The notes beneath the pieces were generated by a model. The model ran no database searches. It was not told the DNA's origin and saw nothing but the letters and a program-made list of their open reading frames with translations. A DNA stretch of 64,000 nt from Sinorhizobium numidicum (lineage in GTDB: Bacteria; Pseudomonadota; Alphaproteobacteria; Rhizobiales; Rhizobiaceae), in the NCBI RefSeq assembly GCF_029892045.1, contig NZ_CP120369.1:310001-374000 (forward strand). Reading direction: 5' to 3'. Shown here in pieces: positions 8,701 to 17,743 of the stretch. Position numbers and translations under genes: made by a program. How positions within the stretch are numbered: position 1 is the first letter of the stretch; every line of letters starts with the position of its first letter.

Positions 8701-11444
8701 ACCCCTTGGCAGAGGTTCTCCCACAGGGCGTCCACCGTCTCCGCGCCAGGAAAACGCGCGGCCATACCAATCACCGCAATGTCAATACCGGGGCTGCGTC
8801 GACGGTCCAACGCCTTCACATGCGCCCCACCCGGCAAGACTGGCGGCGTTTTGGGGAGCTTGGCGTTTTGGGGACGTCCCTGCTCAACAACGCGTTTGCG
8901 GAGAAGAGCCGCGAGTTCGTTAAAGGTCGGATTGAGGAAGATCTCCACTACGCGGAGCTCCACCTTCAGACTCTTACGAAGGTGCGTACAGAGACCGGCA
9001 GCCAGAAGGGAGGTTCCGCCGCAATCGAAAAAGTTGTCGCCTGGATCAGCACCTTCGGCCTGGAGAAGGTCGCGCCAAGCTGCGAGAAGTGCCGGTTCAA
9101 CCTCGTCGGTACCGGTCACCGGAGCGCACGCCTCTTGCACGAGCGCGCGAAGGCGCGACCTATCAAGTTTCCCGTTGGCCGCTATGGGCAATTCGGTCAG
9201 AGCAACGAACTCTGACGGAATTGCGTAGTGCGGCACCTCAGACTTCAAATACGCCCGCAAAGAAGCCTGCCACCCCTTGCACGGATTCGACAAGACTACA
9301 TAGGCGATCAGCCGATCAGGCTGGCCGGTCGTCGGATTGAGCTCCGGCAATACGGCGGCGGAGCGGACGCCGGCGTATTGAAGCAAAGCAGCTTCTACAG
9401 ACGCTGGAACGACGCTGTATCCCCGGATCTTCACCATGAAAGCGCAGCGCCCCAAGATCTCTAGTTGGCCGCCGGGCAGCATGCGGCCAAGATCGCCCGT
9501 GCGGAACATCGTGCCTTCAGCGCGGAACGGGTCGGGAAGGAACCTTTCGCGCGTCATCTCCGGGCTGTCGAGATATCCATGAGCCAAGACATCGCCGCCG
9601 ACGAAGACCTCGCCCGAGAAGCCCAGTGGGACGGGATCGCGTTGCTCCTCGAGGATATAGACGCTGACATTGTACTGAGGCGGACCGACCGGTGCGACCT
9701 TTTGTATTGTCGCCGGATCGATCTCGCTCAAGTCAATATGCGCGATATCACATGCCTCCGCGGCGCCGTAGTAATTGATGATTCTGACGTGCGGCAGCGC
9801 ATCCCTCACACGCGCAAGCAACGCTGCCGTTAGTACCTCGCCTGATAGGTAGATAAATCGGAGATCCGAAAGGCGGGAACGGACATCGAGGAAACCGCTG
9901 CTGAGAAGAACATCCAACAGTGAAGGAGTTAGCAATATTCTGGAAATTCGATTTCGTTCCAGGTAGTCGACCAGCCGGTGCGGATCGTAGATAACGTCAT
10001 CAGGGATCAGATAGGCTGGAATCCCGGCGAGGATCGGCCGCATCATGGCCCCGAAGAGATTGACCGCCTCACGCTCATCAGACGCATATGGCAGCGCGTA
10101 ATAGCGCCACTGGTAAGAGGATACAACGCTTCGATGAGGACAGACAATCCCTTTTGGTTCACCAGTGGTGCCAGACGAAAATGAAATCTCGGCCGGCGCA
10201 TCGAGATCCACCGTTGGGGGATTGGCCGGACTGGCCTTGCCAAGTTGTGCTTCCCATTCCTTGTCGAGCGAAACCGCAATACCAGACCAGTCAGGCGGAA
10301 GCTTAGCCGCGAACCGGTTGTTAGTGACGACGATTTCAACACATGCTTTCTGAAGTATTCTCTTTATCGCAGCGACAGGCACTGCTTTGTCAAGCAAAAC
10401 GTAGGCCGCCCCTGTCTTAAGAATACCGAACAATGCGACAGCGTATTCAGGTGAAGTATCCATCAGGAGACCCACGCGGGAGCCTCGGCTCTGACCATGT
10501 CCGAGGAGGTGCCTGGACAGAATGTCGCTTAGTTCGTCGAGTTCGCGATATGTGATGGTCGCAGCCTCTGAAACGATCGCAGGACTGTCGGGGGTGAGAG
10601 CCGCTTGTTTGCGGAATTGCTCATGCAGCGTTAGATTATTATAAGGGAGGACTTCGCCGTGTTGGATGGAAGCTGGAAGTTGTCCCTTCACCTCGCCAAC
10701 CTCGCGCAGGAGGCTAGACACCACCTCCTCCGTCATGGAATGAGTGAAAAAGTGATCGCCATCAAACATAATCCGAGCGAAGCGCGACGTCGTAAGCCGA
10801 TGCCATTCGTCTAGGTCATTGGCATTGATATCGTCCTTAACTCCGCCCATTGCGGTGATTGCTGCCTTGAGAGGCGTTGGCAGGTTTCGATCGTAAGTCT
10901 CCACAAGTTCGAAGTCGGCCCTCATGGGCGGCAAAATGAATTCCAGTAGCAATTTCTCGTTTGCCAGCGCCTTTGTGGGGACCATGCCAAGGGTACGCAC
11001 CACATCGGCTAACTTATCATCCGCGTAGGTATACATCGGCGGCTCTTCCGGGGGCAGGTCGGCCGACGGGTGAGCAGACACGACAACATGGAAGGGAGAT
11101 GGCCGACCGGCCTGCTCCAGAGAGCGAGCAATCTCGTAGGCCACGAGGGCGCCTGCGCTATGGCCGAAGAAAACAAAAGGCCTATCGCTGTACGCCTGGA
11201 GCGCCTCGATGACCATGGGTACTAGTACGTCCATGCTGCGGATGGCCGCCTCCGCAGACCGTTTGCCGCGCCCGGGAAGATCCAGGCAAATAAGCTCAAC
11301 GTCGTCGGGGAGATAGTCAGACCAGGTACGGAATGAGCGCATACTGCCCCCTCCATGAGGGAAACAAATTATCCGATACGACGGCTCAAGTGAACTCTTT
11401 ACGACGCTAAGCAGTCCGTTGGCTTTACCAGGAATTTGTTCCAT
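5712..11444 (-). CDS. Hybrid NRPS-PKS megasynthase, TE-A-PCP-KS-AT-ACP
   Basis: This 1910-residue multienzyme would load an acid and extend it by one ketide unit. Residues about 20-250 form a type II thioesterase-like domain with GHSAG (Ser96) and GDHFF (His231), in an unusual N-terminal position. An adenylation domain spans about 275-745, with SSGTTGEPKG and YRTGD-like FRTGD. A carrier domain has GGTSL (Ser812). The ketosynthase is about 886-1315, with Cys1060 in TSCSTGL and His1195 and His1235. The acyltransferase is about 1413-1705; Ser1504 sits in GHSMSE and His1615 is present, but GHSxG is broken and FPGQG reads LPGCG. A final carrier has GGDSL (Ser1865). There is no condensation, ketoreductase or dehydratase domain. 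By alignment to GrsA-PheA, the A domain has Val in place of Asp235, so it probably takes an acid that is not an alpha-amino acid. Its chain would pass to the C-A-PCP-KS-AT-ACP-TE protein at 30.5-37.6 kb. No docking domain is evident. Confidence 0.93.
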   Translation of the reverse strand: MEQIPGKANGLLSVVKSSLEPSYRIICFPHGGGSMRSFRTWSDYLPDDVELICLDLPGRGKRSAEAAIRSMDVLVPMVIEALQAYSDRPFVFFGHSAGALVAYEIARSLEQAGRPSPFHVVVSAHPSADLPPEEPPMYTYADDKLADVVRTLGMVPTKALANEKLLLEFILPPMRADFELVETYDRNLPTPLKAAITAMGGVKDDINANDLDEWHRLTTSRFARIMFDGDHFFTHSMTEEVVSSLLREVGEVKGQLPASIQHGEVLPYNNLTLHEQFRKQAALTPDSPAIVSEAATITYRELDELSDILSRHLLGHGQSRGSRVGLLMDTSPEYAVALFGILKTGAAYVLLDKAVPVAAIKRILQKACVEIVVTNNRFAAKLPPDWSGIAVSLDKEWEAQLGKASPANPPTVDLDAPAEISFSSGTTGEPKGIVCPHRSVVSSYQWRYYALPYASDEREAVNLFGAMMRPILAGIPAYLIPDDVIYDPHRLVDYLERNRISRILLTPSLLDVLLSSGFLDVRSRLSDLRFIYLSGEVLTAALLARVRDALPHVRIINYYGAAEACDIAHIDLSEIDPATIQKVAPVGPPQYNVSVYILEEQRDPVPLGFSGEVFVGGDVLAHGYLDSPEMTRERFLPDPFRAEGTMFRTGDLGRMLPGGQLEILGRCAFMVKIRGYSVVPASVEAALLQYAGVRSAAVLPELNPTTGQPDRLIAYVVLSNPCKGWQASLRAYLKSEVPHYAIPSEFVALTELPIAANGKLDRSRLRALVQEACAPVTGTDEVEPALLAAWRDLLQAEGADPGDNFFDCGGTSLLAAGLCTHLRKSLKVELRVVEIFLNPTFNELAALLRKRVVEQGRPQNAKLPKTPPVLPGGAHVKALDRRRSPGIDIAVIGMAARFPGAETVDALWENLCQGVCSITSLSTQELKARGIPEAVLKRPDYVRVGAHLNDVDLFDPDFWNLSRREATLMDPQHRLFLECCWKALESAGYAPTQHEGRTGVFAGASSSLYLRYHLKGGPSDPNNAPLAFLTELGNEKDYLASRVSYMLNLNGPSIAVQTSCSTGLVAIAVAAQSLAAGYCEIALAGGSSITFPQAGYQFVKGYINSSDGVCRAFDADASGTVFGDGVGVVVLKRLEDALEANDPIHAVVKGCAINNDGRAKSSFSAPSARGQAEVVRQALASAALGPEDVEYIETHGTGTKVGDPIEIRALAEVFAEQEKTGHACALGSIKPNIGHADVASGVASFIKTVLTLQHGVIPPTIKINRLNEDLGLEDTPFFINEQLRPWRRPPGRSRTAGVTGLGVGGTNCHVVLQEWDSDNARAWPGSVERGSHALCLSAKTPSALSRACRNLAAFLRRNRDIHLGDVAHTLRVARCQFEHRTVIVARNLDTAIARLEEEVDRAADRTLSSPSIGFMLPGCGVQHPRMFKELFDHVPDFRNAFLTCADASRRVLDRDLETVMFGEEDENRTASFEEINVMIFSVQYAMARLLELFGVLPDYLVGHSMSEYIVATLAGILKVEDAVGLSVIRSRSMANLSIDGAMLSAECCPSEAERILTEDAWRDRAEAGEIGVGVVNSNTSVVFTGKWEFLERLQESLKQREIPNKLLNTAGVPSHSPLMKQATDMIDVQARVLEKALPNVAIALNSGSLHRVKVPLPESHWSGQATETIRFDRAIQAVVATGATALIDLGPSRNLARFAHGAINPEDCKTRIPSIVPAARDENDEESTDRHVLLECLGALWAAGVAVDWKRASDQLEPFGTRRRIPLPTYSFDGHRCWPDDQPAGPTVWRHPGGQERQRGEVFTTADEQPQEDKKSFPKEEVEIGKVNMFSNDDPRRIFLDEIKTIIGSNEIGLEDNFFDVGGDSLIAAELQANLDKGDRWRPPQLDEIIEAATFGDLYDRICRRNHPSQ

Positions 11445-12689
11445 CTCTCAAACTACTCCATCAAGATTCCGCCTGAAATGACCATCTCTAAGCGGATGTT
11501 ATTGATTTATAAAGATTTCCAAGATCTTCCGCGAGGCAGCCCCACTTGTTAGACAGCGCAGGCCCGCATTCTGCAGATGTCGCACCTCATCTACAAAGTA
11601 TCTGGCCGCCGCATAGCTGTTGCGAGTGCTCGCGCTAACGAAACGGTTCTCGTGCGGCTTCCTCAAGTGCGGTCTATCTATTTAGGTTCATTACAGCTCC
11701 TCCCCATAGGCCGGATGGGTGTGAAAGGGCCTTCATGGCGCGCAGGTCTCGTGGCTGAAGGTACAACCTGTACCTCGCCGGTATGCGGGCTTTGGTTATC
11801 GAACAGTTCAACGCACCCAGAGTCTACGGTATTGCCCCCATCATCGACGACCATGACGCATTTCGAGTTCGTAGGGCTCCTCGATGATCAGGCGCTGACG
11901 TGGGTGCGGTCGCCAGACAAAGACTCAAAAGAGCGTATCCGAAAGTCGGTCAGCGGGACGTCTTCTAGCGGAAACATATGTCCACCCCTCGGGTGATCCG
12001 TCCCACGGGATCAGGGAGGATTCCTTGACTAGCTGATGCCGGTCTTGCATCGAAGCTCTCCAGGATAAGCCGTCAACGTTCCCAAGATAAGGGAGGAACT
12101 GGCCGAGACGGAGTAATTGATATTGTCAACAGGAACATACCAGCAGCACGCAGCGGTAAAAAGATGTTTTTTACGAATTTTACGTTACGTTATGTAAAGG
12201 TTTTTAACGATATTTAATTTTATAGTCTTTTCGAAAAACATCGAAAGCTACGTTTAACAATTCTGCCCAATTTCTGCCAACGTTTTATTTTAATTCGCCC
12301 CGAACGATTTCATGCTTGCTCCAGACTAATCTGTGCCTTTAGCTTAGCGTGGCTACATGTGAGGACGTATATGGAGAAGCAGTCCGGTATCCGACGGGAG
12401 GGTTCCCCGAAATGAAGTACCTCTACATGGGCGACATCTGAACATCTGTAGCGGGGATCGCGGATCGTCGAGCGATCTACGAATATGTGAACGAAGGGTT
12501 CCTTCCCGATGGCGGGCCGACGCCCAACTCCGCAGGCCGTGCAGCACAATTCTGAAACACTCTCGACGAGACAAAGCTTCTGCATTGTCGACGAAAAGGG
12601 AGCGCATATCCGACGCCCTCACCGACTGTTCAGGCGACAGCTTTGTCGTTTACCCGGATGTTGGGCGGTAAGCGCGTAGCTGATGCCGT
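11445..12689. other. 1.2-kb non-coding stretch upstream of the synthase, with an AT-rich block
   Basis: No intact gene is seen. A fragment at 11783-11890 (+) reads MRALVIEQFNAP, like the first residues of zinc-type alcohol dehydrogenases or quinone oxidoreductases, and soon stops; this is a weak call. The block 12150-12310 is much richer in A and T than its surroundings. The sequence next to 11444 should hold the promoter of the synthase gene, but no sigma-70 or sigma-54 boxes are convincing. Confidence 0.4.
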
Positions 12690-12805
12690 TTAGCGCTGGT
12701 AGTTCCAAAGCATGAGCGCCTCGATATCGCTGTTTGGCCAGCCATTGGCGACGCGCTCGAGGGTCTGTGTGAGCCAGGCGTGCGGATCGACCTGGTTCAT
12801 TTTGG
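12690..12805 (-). pseudogene. IS66-family transposase (TnpC) C-terminal fragment
   Basis: The - strand reads TAKMNQVDPHAWL, then LERVANGWPN and ends LWNYQR-stop. This is the usual last 35 residues of IS66 TnpC proteins. The frame meets a stop just upstream at about 12805, so only the tail of the gene survives next to the recombinase fragment. Confidence 0.65.
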
Positions 12806-12824
12806 CGGTTTATGCCGCCCGCCG

Positions 12825-12916
12825 AACTATGCCGAACGGGCGTCGGAGCAACGAGCCGTTTGCGCACACGTGCTGCTGTTTGGCTGGGTGCCACTCCGAT
12901 TCCATTCGGCATAGTT
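12825..12916. repeat. 92-bp segment bounded by perfect 12-bp inverted repeat, recombinase-associated
   Basis: AACTATGCCGAA at 12825-12836 is the exact reverse complement of TTCGGCATAGTT at 12905-12916. The right arm ends 7 bp from the stop codon of the recombinase fragment at 12924. A segment of the same size and position follows the next recombinase (13181-13273). Confidence 0.6.
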
Positions 12917-12923
12917 TCCTGCC

Positions 12924-13151
12924 TTACAGCGCCTCCAGGAAGGCGAGCAGGCGATCGTCCGGCTGGAAGCGGATTGGCTTGCCCGCGTGATACGGCTGAA
13001 GCTTGGCCAGCGCCGTTTCCTTGACTGCGAGATGGGCATGCAGGTAGGTCTGCGTCGTTTCCATCGCCTCATGGCCCAGCCATAGGGCAATGATTGAGCC
13101 GTCGACGCCCGCCTGTAGCAGCTCCATGGCAGCGCTGTGCCGCCTGTCTTG
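12924..13151 (-). pseudogene. Tyrosine recombinase, C-terminal fragment
   Basis: About 75 residues of a phage-integrase-type tyrosine recombinase remain. They contain DRRHSAAMELLQAGVD, LGHEAMETTQTYLHAHL and a tail ending LLAFLEAL. The catalytic histidine region and the nucleophile tyrosine (TQTYLH) are present. The N-terminal core-binding part and the first catalytic arginine are missing. A close relative with the same tail pattern lies immediately upstream at 13279-14250, so this could be part of a multi-recombinase array of the kind found on rhizobial plasmids. Confidence 0.7.
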
Positions 13152-13180
13152 GTCGACGGAGGCGGCACTATCTACCCCGC

Positions 13181-13273
13181 CTGACTATGTTAGGTAGCTT
13201 CGACCGGAAATGCAAACGTCTGAGGAACGAGGAAATTTCCCGCAGAGGCGCCCGGGCCACCCGACATAGTCAG
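13181..13273. repeat. 93-bp segment bounded by perfect 10-bp inverted repeat, recombinase-associated
   Basis: CTGACTATGT at 13181-13190 is the exact reverse complement of ACATAGTCAG at 13264-13273. The right arm ends 5 bp from the stop codon of the second recombinase (13279-13281). The arms share the core ACTATG with the repeat at 12825-12916. Confidence 0.6.
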
Positions 13274-13278
13274 TTCGA

Positions 13279-14250
13279 TCACAGGCCGTTCAAGAACTCC
13301 AGCAGATTGTCGTCGGGCCGGAATCGGGATGACGTCCCGGAATATGGGGATGTCTTTGCCAACGCCGCCTCCTTCATCGCCAACGTCGCCTCGAGATAGA
13401 TTTGGGTCGTCTCGACCGATTCATGGCCGAGCCACAGGGCGATGACGGCGATCGACGCCGGCCTGTAGGAGGTCCATGGCCATCGTGTGCCTCAGACGAT
13501 GAACAGTGACGCGCTTTCCCTTCAGAGACGGGCACATGGCAGAAGCGATCTGACGGTGTTTGTTCAGCATATTGAACGCCATGAACGCTCAGCCGCTCCC
13601 TCTGGCGCTGGGAAACAGGATACCTTGGTCTCCGCGCCGAGGCTCTTTCAGCCAGTTTCGCAAGACGGCGGTCGTAGACTTGGCGAACGTGGTGCAGCGT
13701 TCCTTGCGCCCTTTACCAATGACGCGCAGGTGGGCCCCCGTGCCGAAGAACAGATCATCCCGCTTGAGACCCGTGATCTCCGATAGCCGCAATCCGGTCT
13801 GCACGGCCACCAGCAGGAACGCGTGACCGCGTCGGCCGGACCAGGTCGATTGATCCGGTGCGGCCAGCAACGCATCGACCTCTGGGCGGGTCAGGAAATT
13901 GACCAGTGTTCGAGTGAAGCGCTTGCTGGGATTGCGAGCACGCGTTGAATTTGAGCGGAATGCTCGGGTGCTTCGAAGGCGGCATAGCGAAAGAAGGAAT
14001 GAATCGCCGTGAGGCGCAAGTTGCGGCTGCGGACGCTGATGCCCGCGTGGCTCTCCAGGTCATCAAGGAAGGCAACGATCAACGGCGCGTCGATTTCTGC
14101 GAAACTGAGGCGAGATGGCGGCTTATGCAGTGTTCGTGCAGAGAACTTCAGTAACTGCCGAAATGTGTCGCGATAGGAACTGATTGTATTGGGGCTTGCC
14201 TGCCGTTGTTGCATCAGGCGTTGGATGAAAAAGCGCTTGAGTGACGCCAG
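13279..14250 (-). pseudogene. Tyrosine recombinase/integrase with several frameshifts
   Basis: Joined across frames, this region encodes an almost full tyrosine recombinase. The N-terminal core-binding part is LMQQRQASPNTISSYRDTF (near 14214). The first catalytic arginine is in QTGLRLSEITGL (near 13780) and the H-R-L-R-H box is near 13495. LGHESVETTQIYLEATLA carries the tyrosine, and the tail ends LLEFLNGL at 13279. At least three frame changes are needed, near 13920, 13600 and 13455, so the gene is dead. The sequence family resembles the recombinase sets of rhizobial symbiotic plasmids. Confidence 0.7.
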
Positions 14251-14485
14251 GCTGGCATGCTTGCTTCAGCTCGGTGATGAAGGCGTCCTTCTCGGTCACC
14301 ACTGCCTGCTAATGCTGACGCGCCGCACTCTCGACCGACAGCTCGAACTGCACCGCCGCAAAGGCTTTCAATACCTCGGGAGGAGGTCCGGGAACTGGCT
14401 AAGATCGATCGGCACCTACATGCGCCTTCATAGCAAATCGAAGCAGAAAAGCCCAATAAAACAATGCCGAAACAGGGCGGCTGAG

Positions 14486-14767
14486 TCATCCTGCCGCAGT
14501 CGGCGCTGTTACCCGTTGCGCCATAAACCGTCGCCAATCAAGCCCATCGAACGGCTTCGTATTGAGCCCGAGAAAATCGCATCGTTCCATCCTGGGCAGG
14601 ATTTTTAGGCGACACCCGTGCTTCGACCGGAAGATCACCGTCACCCCGGAATGCGGATCAAGCTTCAACTCGGTCTGCACCATCAATGCCAGCGCCTGAT
14701 GACCACAGCGGAAGTCCACCGGCCGCGTCGCGATCACGATCGGCAATCCTTGGCCCGCGACGATCAC
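14486..14767 (-). pseudogene. IS66-family accessory protein TnpB, degenerate
   Basis: The first 60 residues read like IS66 TnpB: VIATRPVDFRCGHQALA, then LDPHSGVTVIFRSKHG. TnpB is one of two small accessory proteins of IS66 elements, of unknown biochemical role. After about residue 60 the sequence departs from the family. Its start overlaps the tnpA stop by four bases, as is usual in IS66 elements. Confidence 0.6.
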
Positions 14768-15132
14768 GCCGTCCCTCGCATCGCCCGAACCAAGGCTGCA
14801 ACCCGATCAACCGGCACATCGCCGGGAACCCTCACGACGAGGTCTAAGCCTATTTCTATTGTCACGAGCCCCGAAGCGGCCGCGACCGGCTCCGGACCCG
14901 GCAAAGCGTCGGTAGCCGTCTTCGGCTCCGTCGTAATCGCAAGTGGCACAAAGGCGGGTTCGATAGGCCCGTCCTCAGAGAGCGGCACGGCCGTCATCAG
15001 TTCCGGAGGCAGCGCCAGAAGACCCTGACGTGCTTGTCGTCGCCCAAGAACCCAAGAAAGTTGATGCGCAACGAGATCATGACGACGCGCAACACCAACA
15101 ACCCGAGCTCCAGGCTGAAGGCTTTCCGCCAC
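14764..15132 (-). CDS. IS66-family accessory protein TnpA, N-terminus missing
   Basis: The protein carries ARVVGVARRHDLVAHQLS, FVPLAI and the closing VRVPGDVPVDRVAALVRAMRG, all typical of IS66 TnpA (Orf1). The usual N-terminal helix-turn-helix part is lost where the IS630 element joins at about 15144. The element is therefore truncated on this side. Confidence 0.65.
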   Translation of the reverse strand: MAESLQPGARVVGVARRHDLVAHQLSWVLGRRQARQGLLALPPELMTAVPLSEDGPIEPAFVPLAITTEPKTATDALPGPEPVAAASGLVTIEIGLDLVVRVPGDVPVDRVAALVRAMRGTA

Positions 15133-15143
15133 AATCCGCGCCT

Positions 15144-16086
15144 TCAGATCCTTGGTCTATCTGCGTTGGCCAGATAGTTTGAGCATTCGTGTGGTTCGAT
15201 TGTCTGGACGAGCGCTCCGATGTGTCGCCAGGCGTCTTCGACGGTTCGCTTCTGGGCCTGCCGCATCCAGTGCTTGATCTTGGAGAAAGCCTGCTCGATC
15301 GGATTGAGATCCGGCGAATAGGGCGGCAGGAACCAGAGCCGTGCACCGGCCGCCTTTATGATCTGCCGGATAGCTGCCGATTTGTGGCTGCCGAGATTGT
15401 CGATGATGACGATATCGCCGGGTTTGAGCGCGGGCACGAGCTGTTGCTCGACATAGGCGCGGAAACACTGGCCGTTGATCGGTCCGTCGAAGACACAGGG
15501 AGCAGTCAGCCGATCGCTGCGCAAGGCACCGAGGAAGGTCAGCGTCCGCCAGTGGCCGTGCGGAGCAAAGGCACGCAGGCGCTTGCCCTTTGGTCCCCAG
15601 CCTCGAAGCGGCGTCATGTTGGTCTTGATCCAGGTCTCGTCGATAAACACCAGCCGCTCAGGATCGAGATTGCGCTGAAAGGTCTTCCATCGCTCCCGCC
15701 TGCGAGCGATGTCGGCGCGGGCTTGCTCAAGGGCGAACAGGGTTTTTTTTGAAGCGCAGTCCCTCGCGCCGGATGAATTCCCAGATCGTATTGTGGGAGA
15801 CCGTGACGCCGCGTCTTGCCAGTTCATCCTTCAAGCCATGCAGCGTCAGATGCGGGTTCTGATTGAGCCGCTCGGCAATGAAAGCGCGATGCGGTTCCAG
15901 AATACGCCTGCGATGCCCGCCCATCTTGCCCGGTGCGCCAGAACCGGTCGCACGATAGCGCTGCGACCATTTCACCACGGACGAGACGGCAACTCCGAAG
16001 CGCGCCGCCACCACACGGCTGGTCTCGCCGCTCAAAACCGCTGCCAAAACGCGGTCGCGAAGGTCGTTCGATAAGGGTCGCGTCAT
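15144..16086 (-). mobile_element. IS630-family element; transposase read by frameshift
   Basis: Two overlapping frames make one IS630 transposase. The upstream frame (16086 to 15727) gives the helix-turn-helix part, from MTRPLSNDLRDRVLAAV to RREGLRFKKN. The downstream frame (to 15144) gives the DDE catalytic part, with FIDETW, IIDNLGSHKS and PDLNPIEQAF. They meet at a run of eight A (15743-15750 on the + strand as T8). This is a typical slippery site, so programmed -1 or +1 slippage is possible and the element may be active. It cuts into the IS66 tnpA gene at its left side. The terminal repeats were not resolved. Confidence 0.75.
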
Positions 16087-16194
16087 CCAATGCTGGCCTC
16101 CTTCCAGCCAGCATCTTGATGATGTGGACGCCCCCGCACCGGCTGCGGCTATGATGCCGGCCTGTCATCCGAAGCAGCAAGAGGAGCATTCACG

Positions 16195-17217
16195 ATGAAG
16201 ATCACGATCATGGGATTGGACCTGGCCAAGAGCGTGTTTCAGGCGCATGGCATCGACGAGACAGGCAACACCGTGCTCGTGAAGCGGTTGCATCGGAAGC
16301 AGATGCTGCCCTTCTTCTCAAAGCTACCATCATGCCTGATCGGGATGGAGGCGTGCGGAACAGCGCATCATTGGGCTCGCACGCTCGCGGCGATGGGGCA
16401 CGAGGTCCGGCTCATCCCGCCGTCCTATGTGAAGGCCTATGTCAAGCGTGGCAAGAGCGACGCGCTGGATGCCGAAGCAATCTGCGAAGCCGTGCAGCGC
16501 CCGACGATGCGGTTCGTGCCTGTGAAGACGGTGGAGCAGCAAGGCATTCTCATGACCCACCGCGCGCGAGCGCTGCTCGTTCGCCAGCGCACCATGGTCG
16601 CAAATGCGCTGCGGGCGCATTTGGCAGAATTCGGCCTTGTCGCCAATCCCGGCATTGCCAATCTGGCCAAGCTGGCGCAGCAAGCGCTGTCCGATGAGGA
16701 CGGCCTACCTTCTTATGCACGCACTTCGCTGGATATTCTGATCCGGCAGATCATGGTGTTTACCGATGAGATTGCGGTGCTGGATCAGCAACTTCACGCT
16801 TGGCATGTCGACAGCGAAGCCAGTCGTAGGCTCGCAGCGATCCCCGGCCTCGGCGTAGTCACGGCCACGGCTGTTGCTGCCACCGTCACCGATCCCGATC
16901 AATTCCGTTCAGGTCGGCAATTTGCCGCTTGGCTCGGCCTGACGCCGCAACAGCATTCGACAGGGGGCAAAACCCAGCTCGGTGGCATCTCCAAGCAAGG
17001 AGACCGATATTTGCGCCGATTGCTGGTTGTCGGTGCTACCGCCGTCATCCGTCACACGAAGGACAAGGCAACACCCATGGCGAATTGGATCAGAAAGCTC
17101 TTGGAGAAAAAGCCGTTCAGGCTCGTCTCCGTCGCGCTCGCCAACAAGCTCGCGCGGATCGCATGGGTCGTACTGACCCGAAAGGAAGCTTATAGGGCTC
17201 ATGAGCTGACGGCCTGA
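16195..17217 (+). CDS. IS110/IS1111-family transposase
   Basis: This 340-residue protein starts MKITIMGLDLAKSVFQAHG, where the aspartate of GLDLAK is the first DEDD catalytic residue. GMEACG, then KSDALDAEAICEA give further DEDD positions. The C-terminal domain has IPGLGVVTATAVAA, FAAWLGLTPQQHSTGGK and QGDRYLRRLLVVGA, the serine-bearing region. The length is normal and no stop interrupts it. GAGGAGCATTCACG precedes the ATG. IS110 enzymes insert the element site-specifically with a structured guide RNA from the element. Confidence 0.9.
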   Translation: MKITIMGLDLAKSVFQAHGIDETGNTVLVKRLHRKQMLPFFSKLPSCLIGMEACGTAHHWARTLAAMGHEVRLIPPSYVKAYVKRGKSDALDAEAICEAVQRPTMRFVPVKTVEQQGILMTHRARALLVRQRTMVANALRAHLAEFGLVANPGIANLAKLAQQALSDEDGLPSYARTSLDILIRQIMVFTDEIAVLDQQLHAWHVDSEASRRLAAIPGLGVVTATAVAATVTDPDQFRSGRQFAAWLGLTPQQHSTGGKTQLGGISKQGDRYLRRLLVVGATAVIRHTKDKATPMANWIRKLLEKKPFRLVSVALANKLARIAWVVLTRKEAYRAHELTA

Positions 17218-17449
17218 GTTCGATCCCAGACAACCCGAATTGGTAACGGCAGTCGATGATGTGTAACGATCGAGCCAATGGTGAGGCCAACCCGTCTGAT
17301 TCAATGCGCTTCAAAAGCGCGCCAGCTTGATCAGGGACCTCAACGGCGGATTTCCATCAGGGCCAGCGGTCAAACTCTACGCCGCACAAACAGGCCGGAC
17401 ATATGAAAGCAACCGATCAAACCATCCCCGACAAAAGGCCCTTGCCATA
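17218..17449 (+). ncRNA. Candidate IS1111-type bridge RNA region
   Basis: The 230 bp between the transposase stop and the right subterminal repeat are non-coding. In IS1111-group elements this 3' region is the known location of the guide (bridge) RNA. A second copy of this segment without any transposase lies at 26341-26590 and shares GGCCAGCGGTCA at similar distances from the end. I have not folded it, so its limits are nominal. Confidence 0.35.
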
Positions 17450-17467
17450 GGGGCGTCCACATATGAG

Positions 17468-17743
17468 ATCACAACAACGACGATTCGGGAATCGGCAACG
17501 ATTCAATCAAACACGGAAACGCTCTAGGACTTTCAGTCTTCAGCTTGCCTCGGCAAGGCGGCCATCACCGGAGGAGTACCCTATTGTCGGAGTCCCCGTT
17601 GGCCCAGACATTAAGATCCGGGAGGTGGGGCAAAACAGCGCTTACGGCGGAGTGTGCGATTCCCTAGAAAGCTGGCAATAATTATGTGTAGCCACGGAAA
17701 GGGTACAAACCACTTCGTCTTTTGGGGACAAAGTGGAATGGTT
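17468..17743. other. Gap between IS1111-type element and amidohydrolase gene
   Basis: About 275 bp downstream of the - strand amidohydrolase gene. Short open frames here show no family motif. Confidence 0.4.

Larger units (their letters stand above)
16117..17467 (+). mobile_element. IS110-family (IS1111-type) insertion sequence, apparently complete
   Basis: A complete transposase gene lies between subterminal inverted repeats GTGGACGCCCC (16124-16134) and GGGGCGTCCAC (17450-17460), which match over 11 bases. Such short repeats set in from the ends, and a long 3' non-coding part after the transposase stop, are features of the IS1111 group. The exact tips are estimated. Confidence 0.75.

Noticed and set aside
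11783..11890. Start of a zinc-type dehydrogenase gene (MRALVIEQFNAP)
   Set aside because: The similarity covers only about 12 residues and then stops; it may be chance, so it is mentioned only as part of the gap.
12225..12255. TCGAAAGCT in an AT-rich block resembling the core of a tts box (type III secretion promoter element)
   Set aside because: Only the nine-base core fits; the preceding half of the consensus is absent, and no secretion or effector gene follows.
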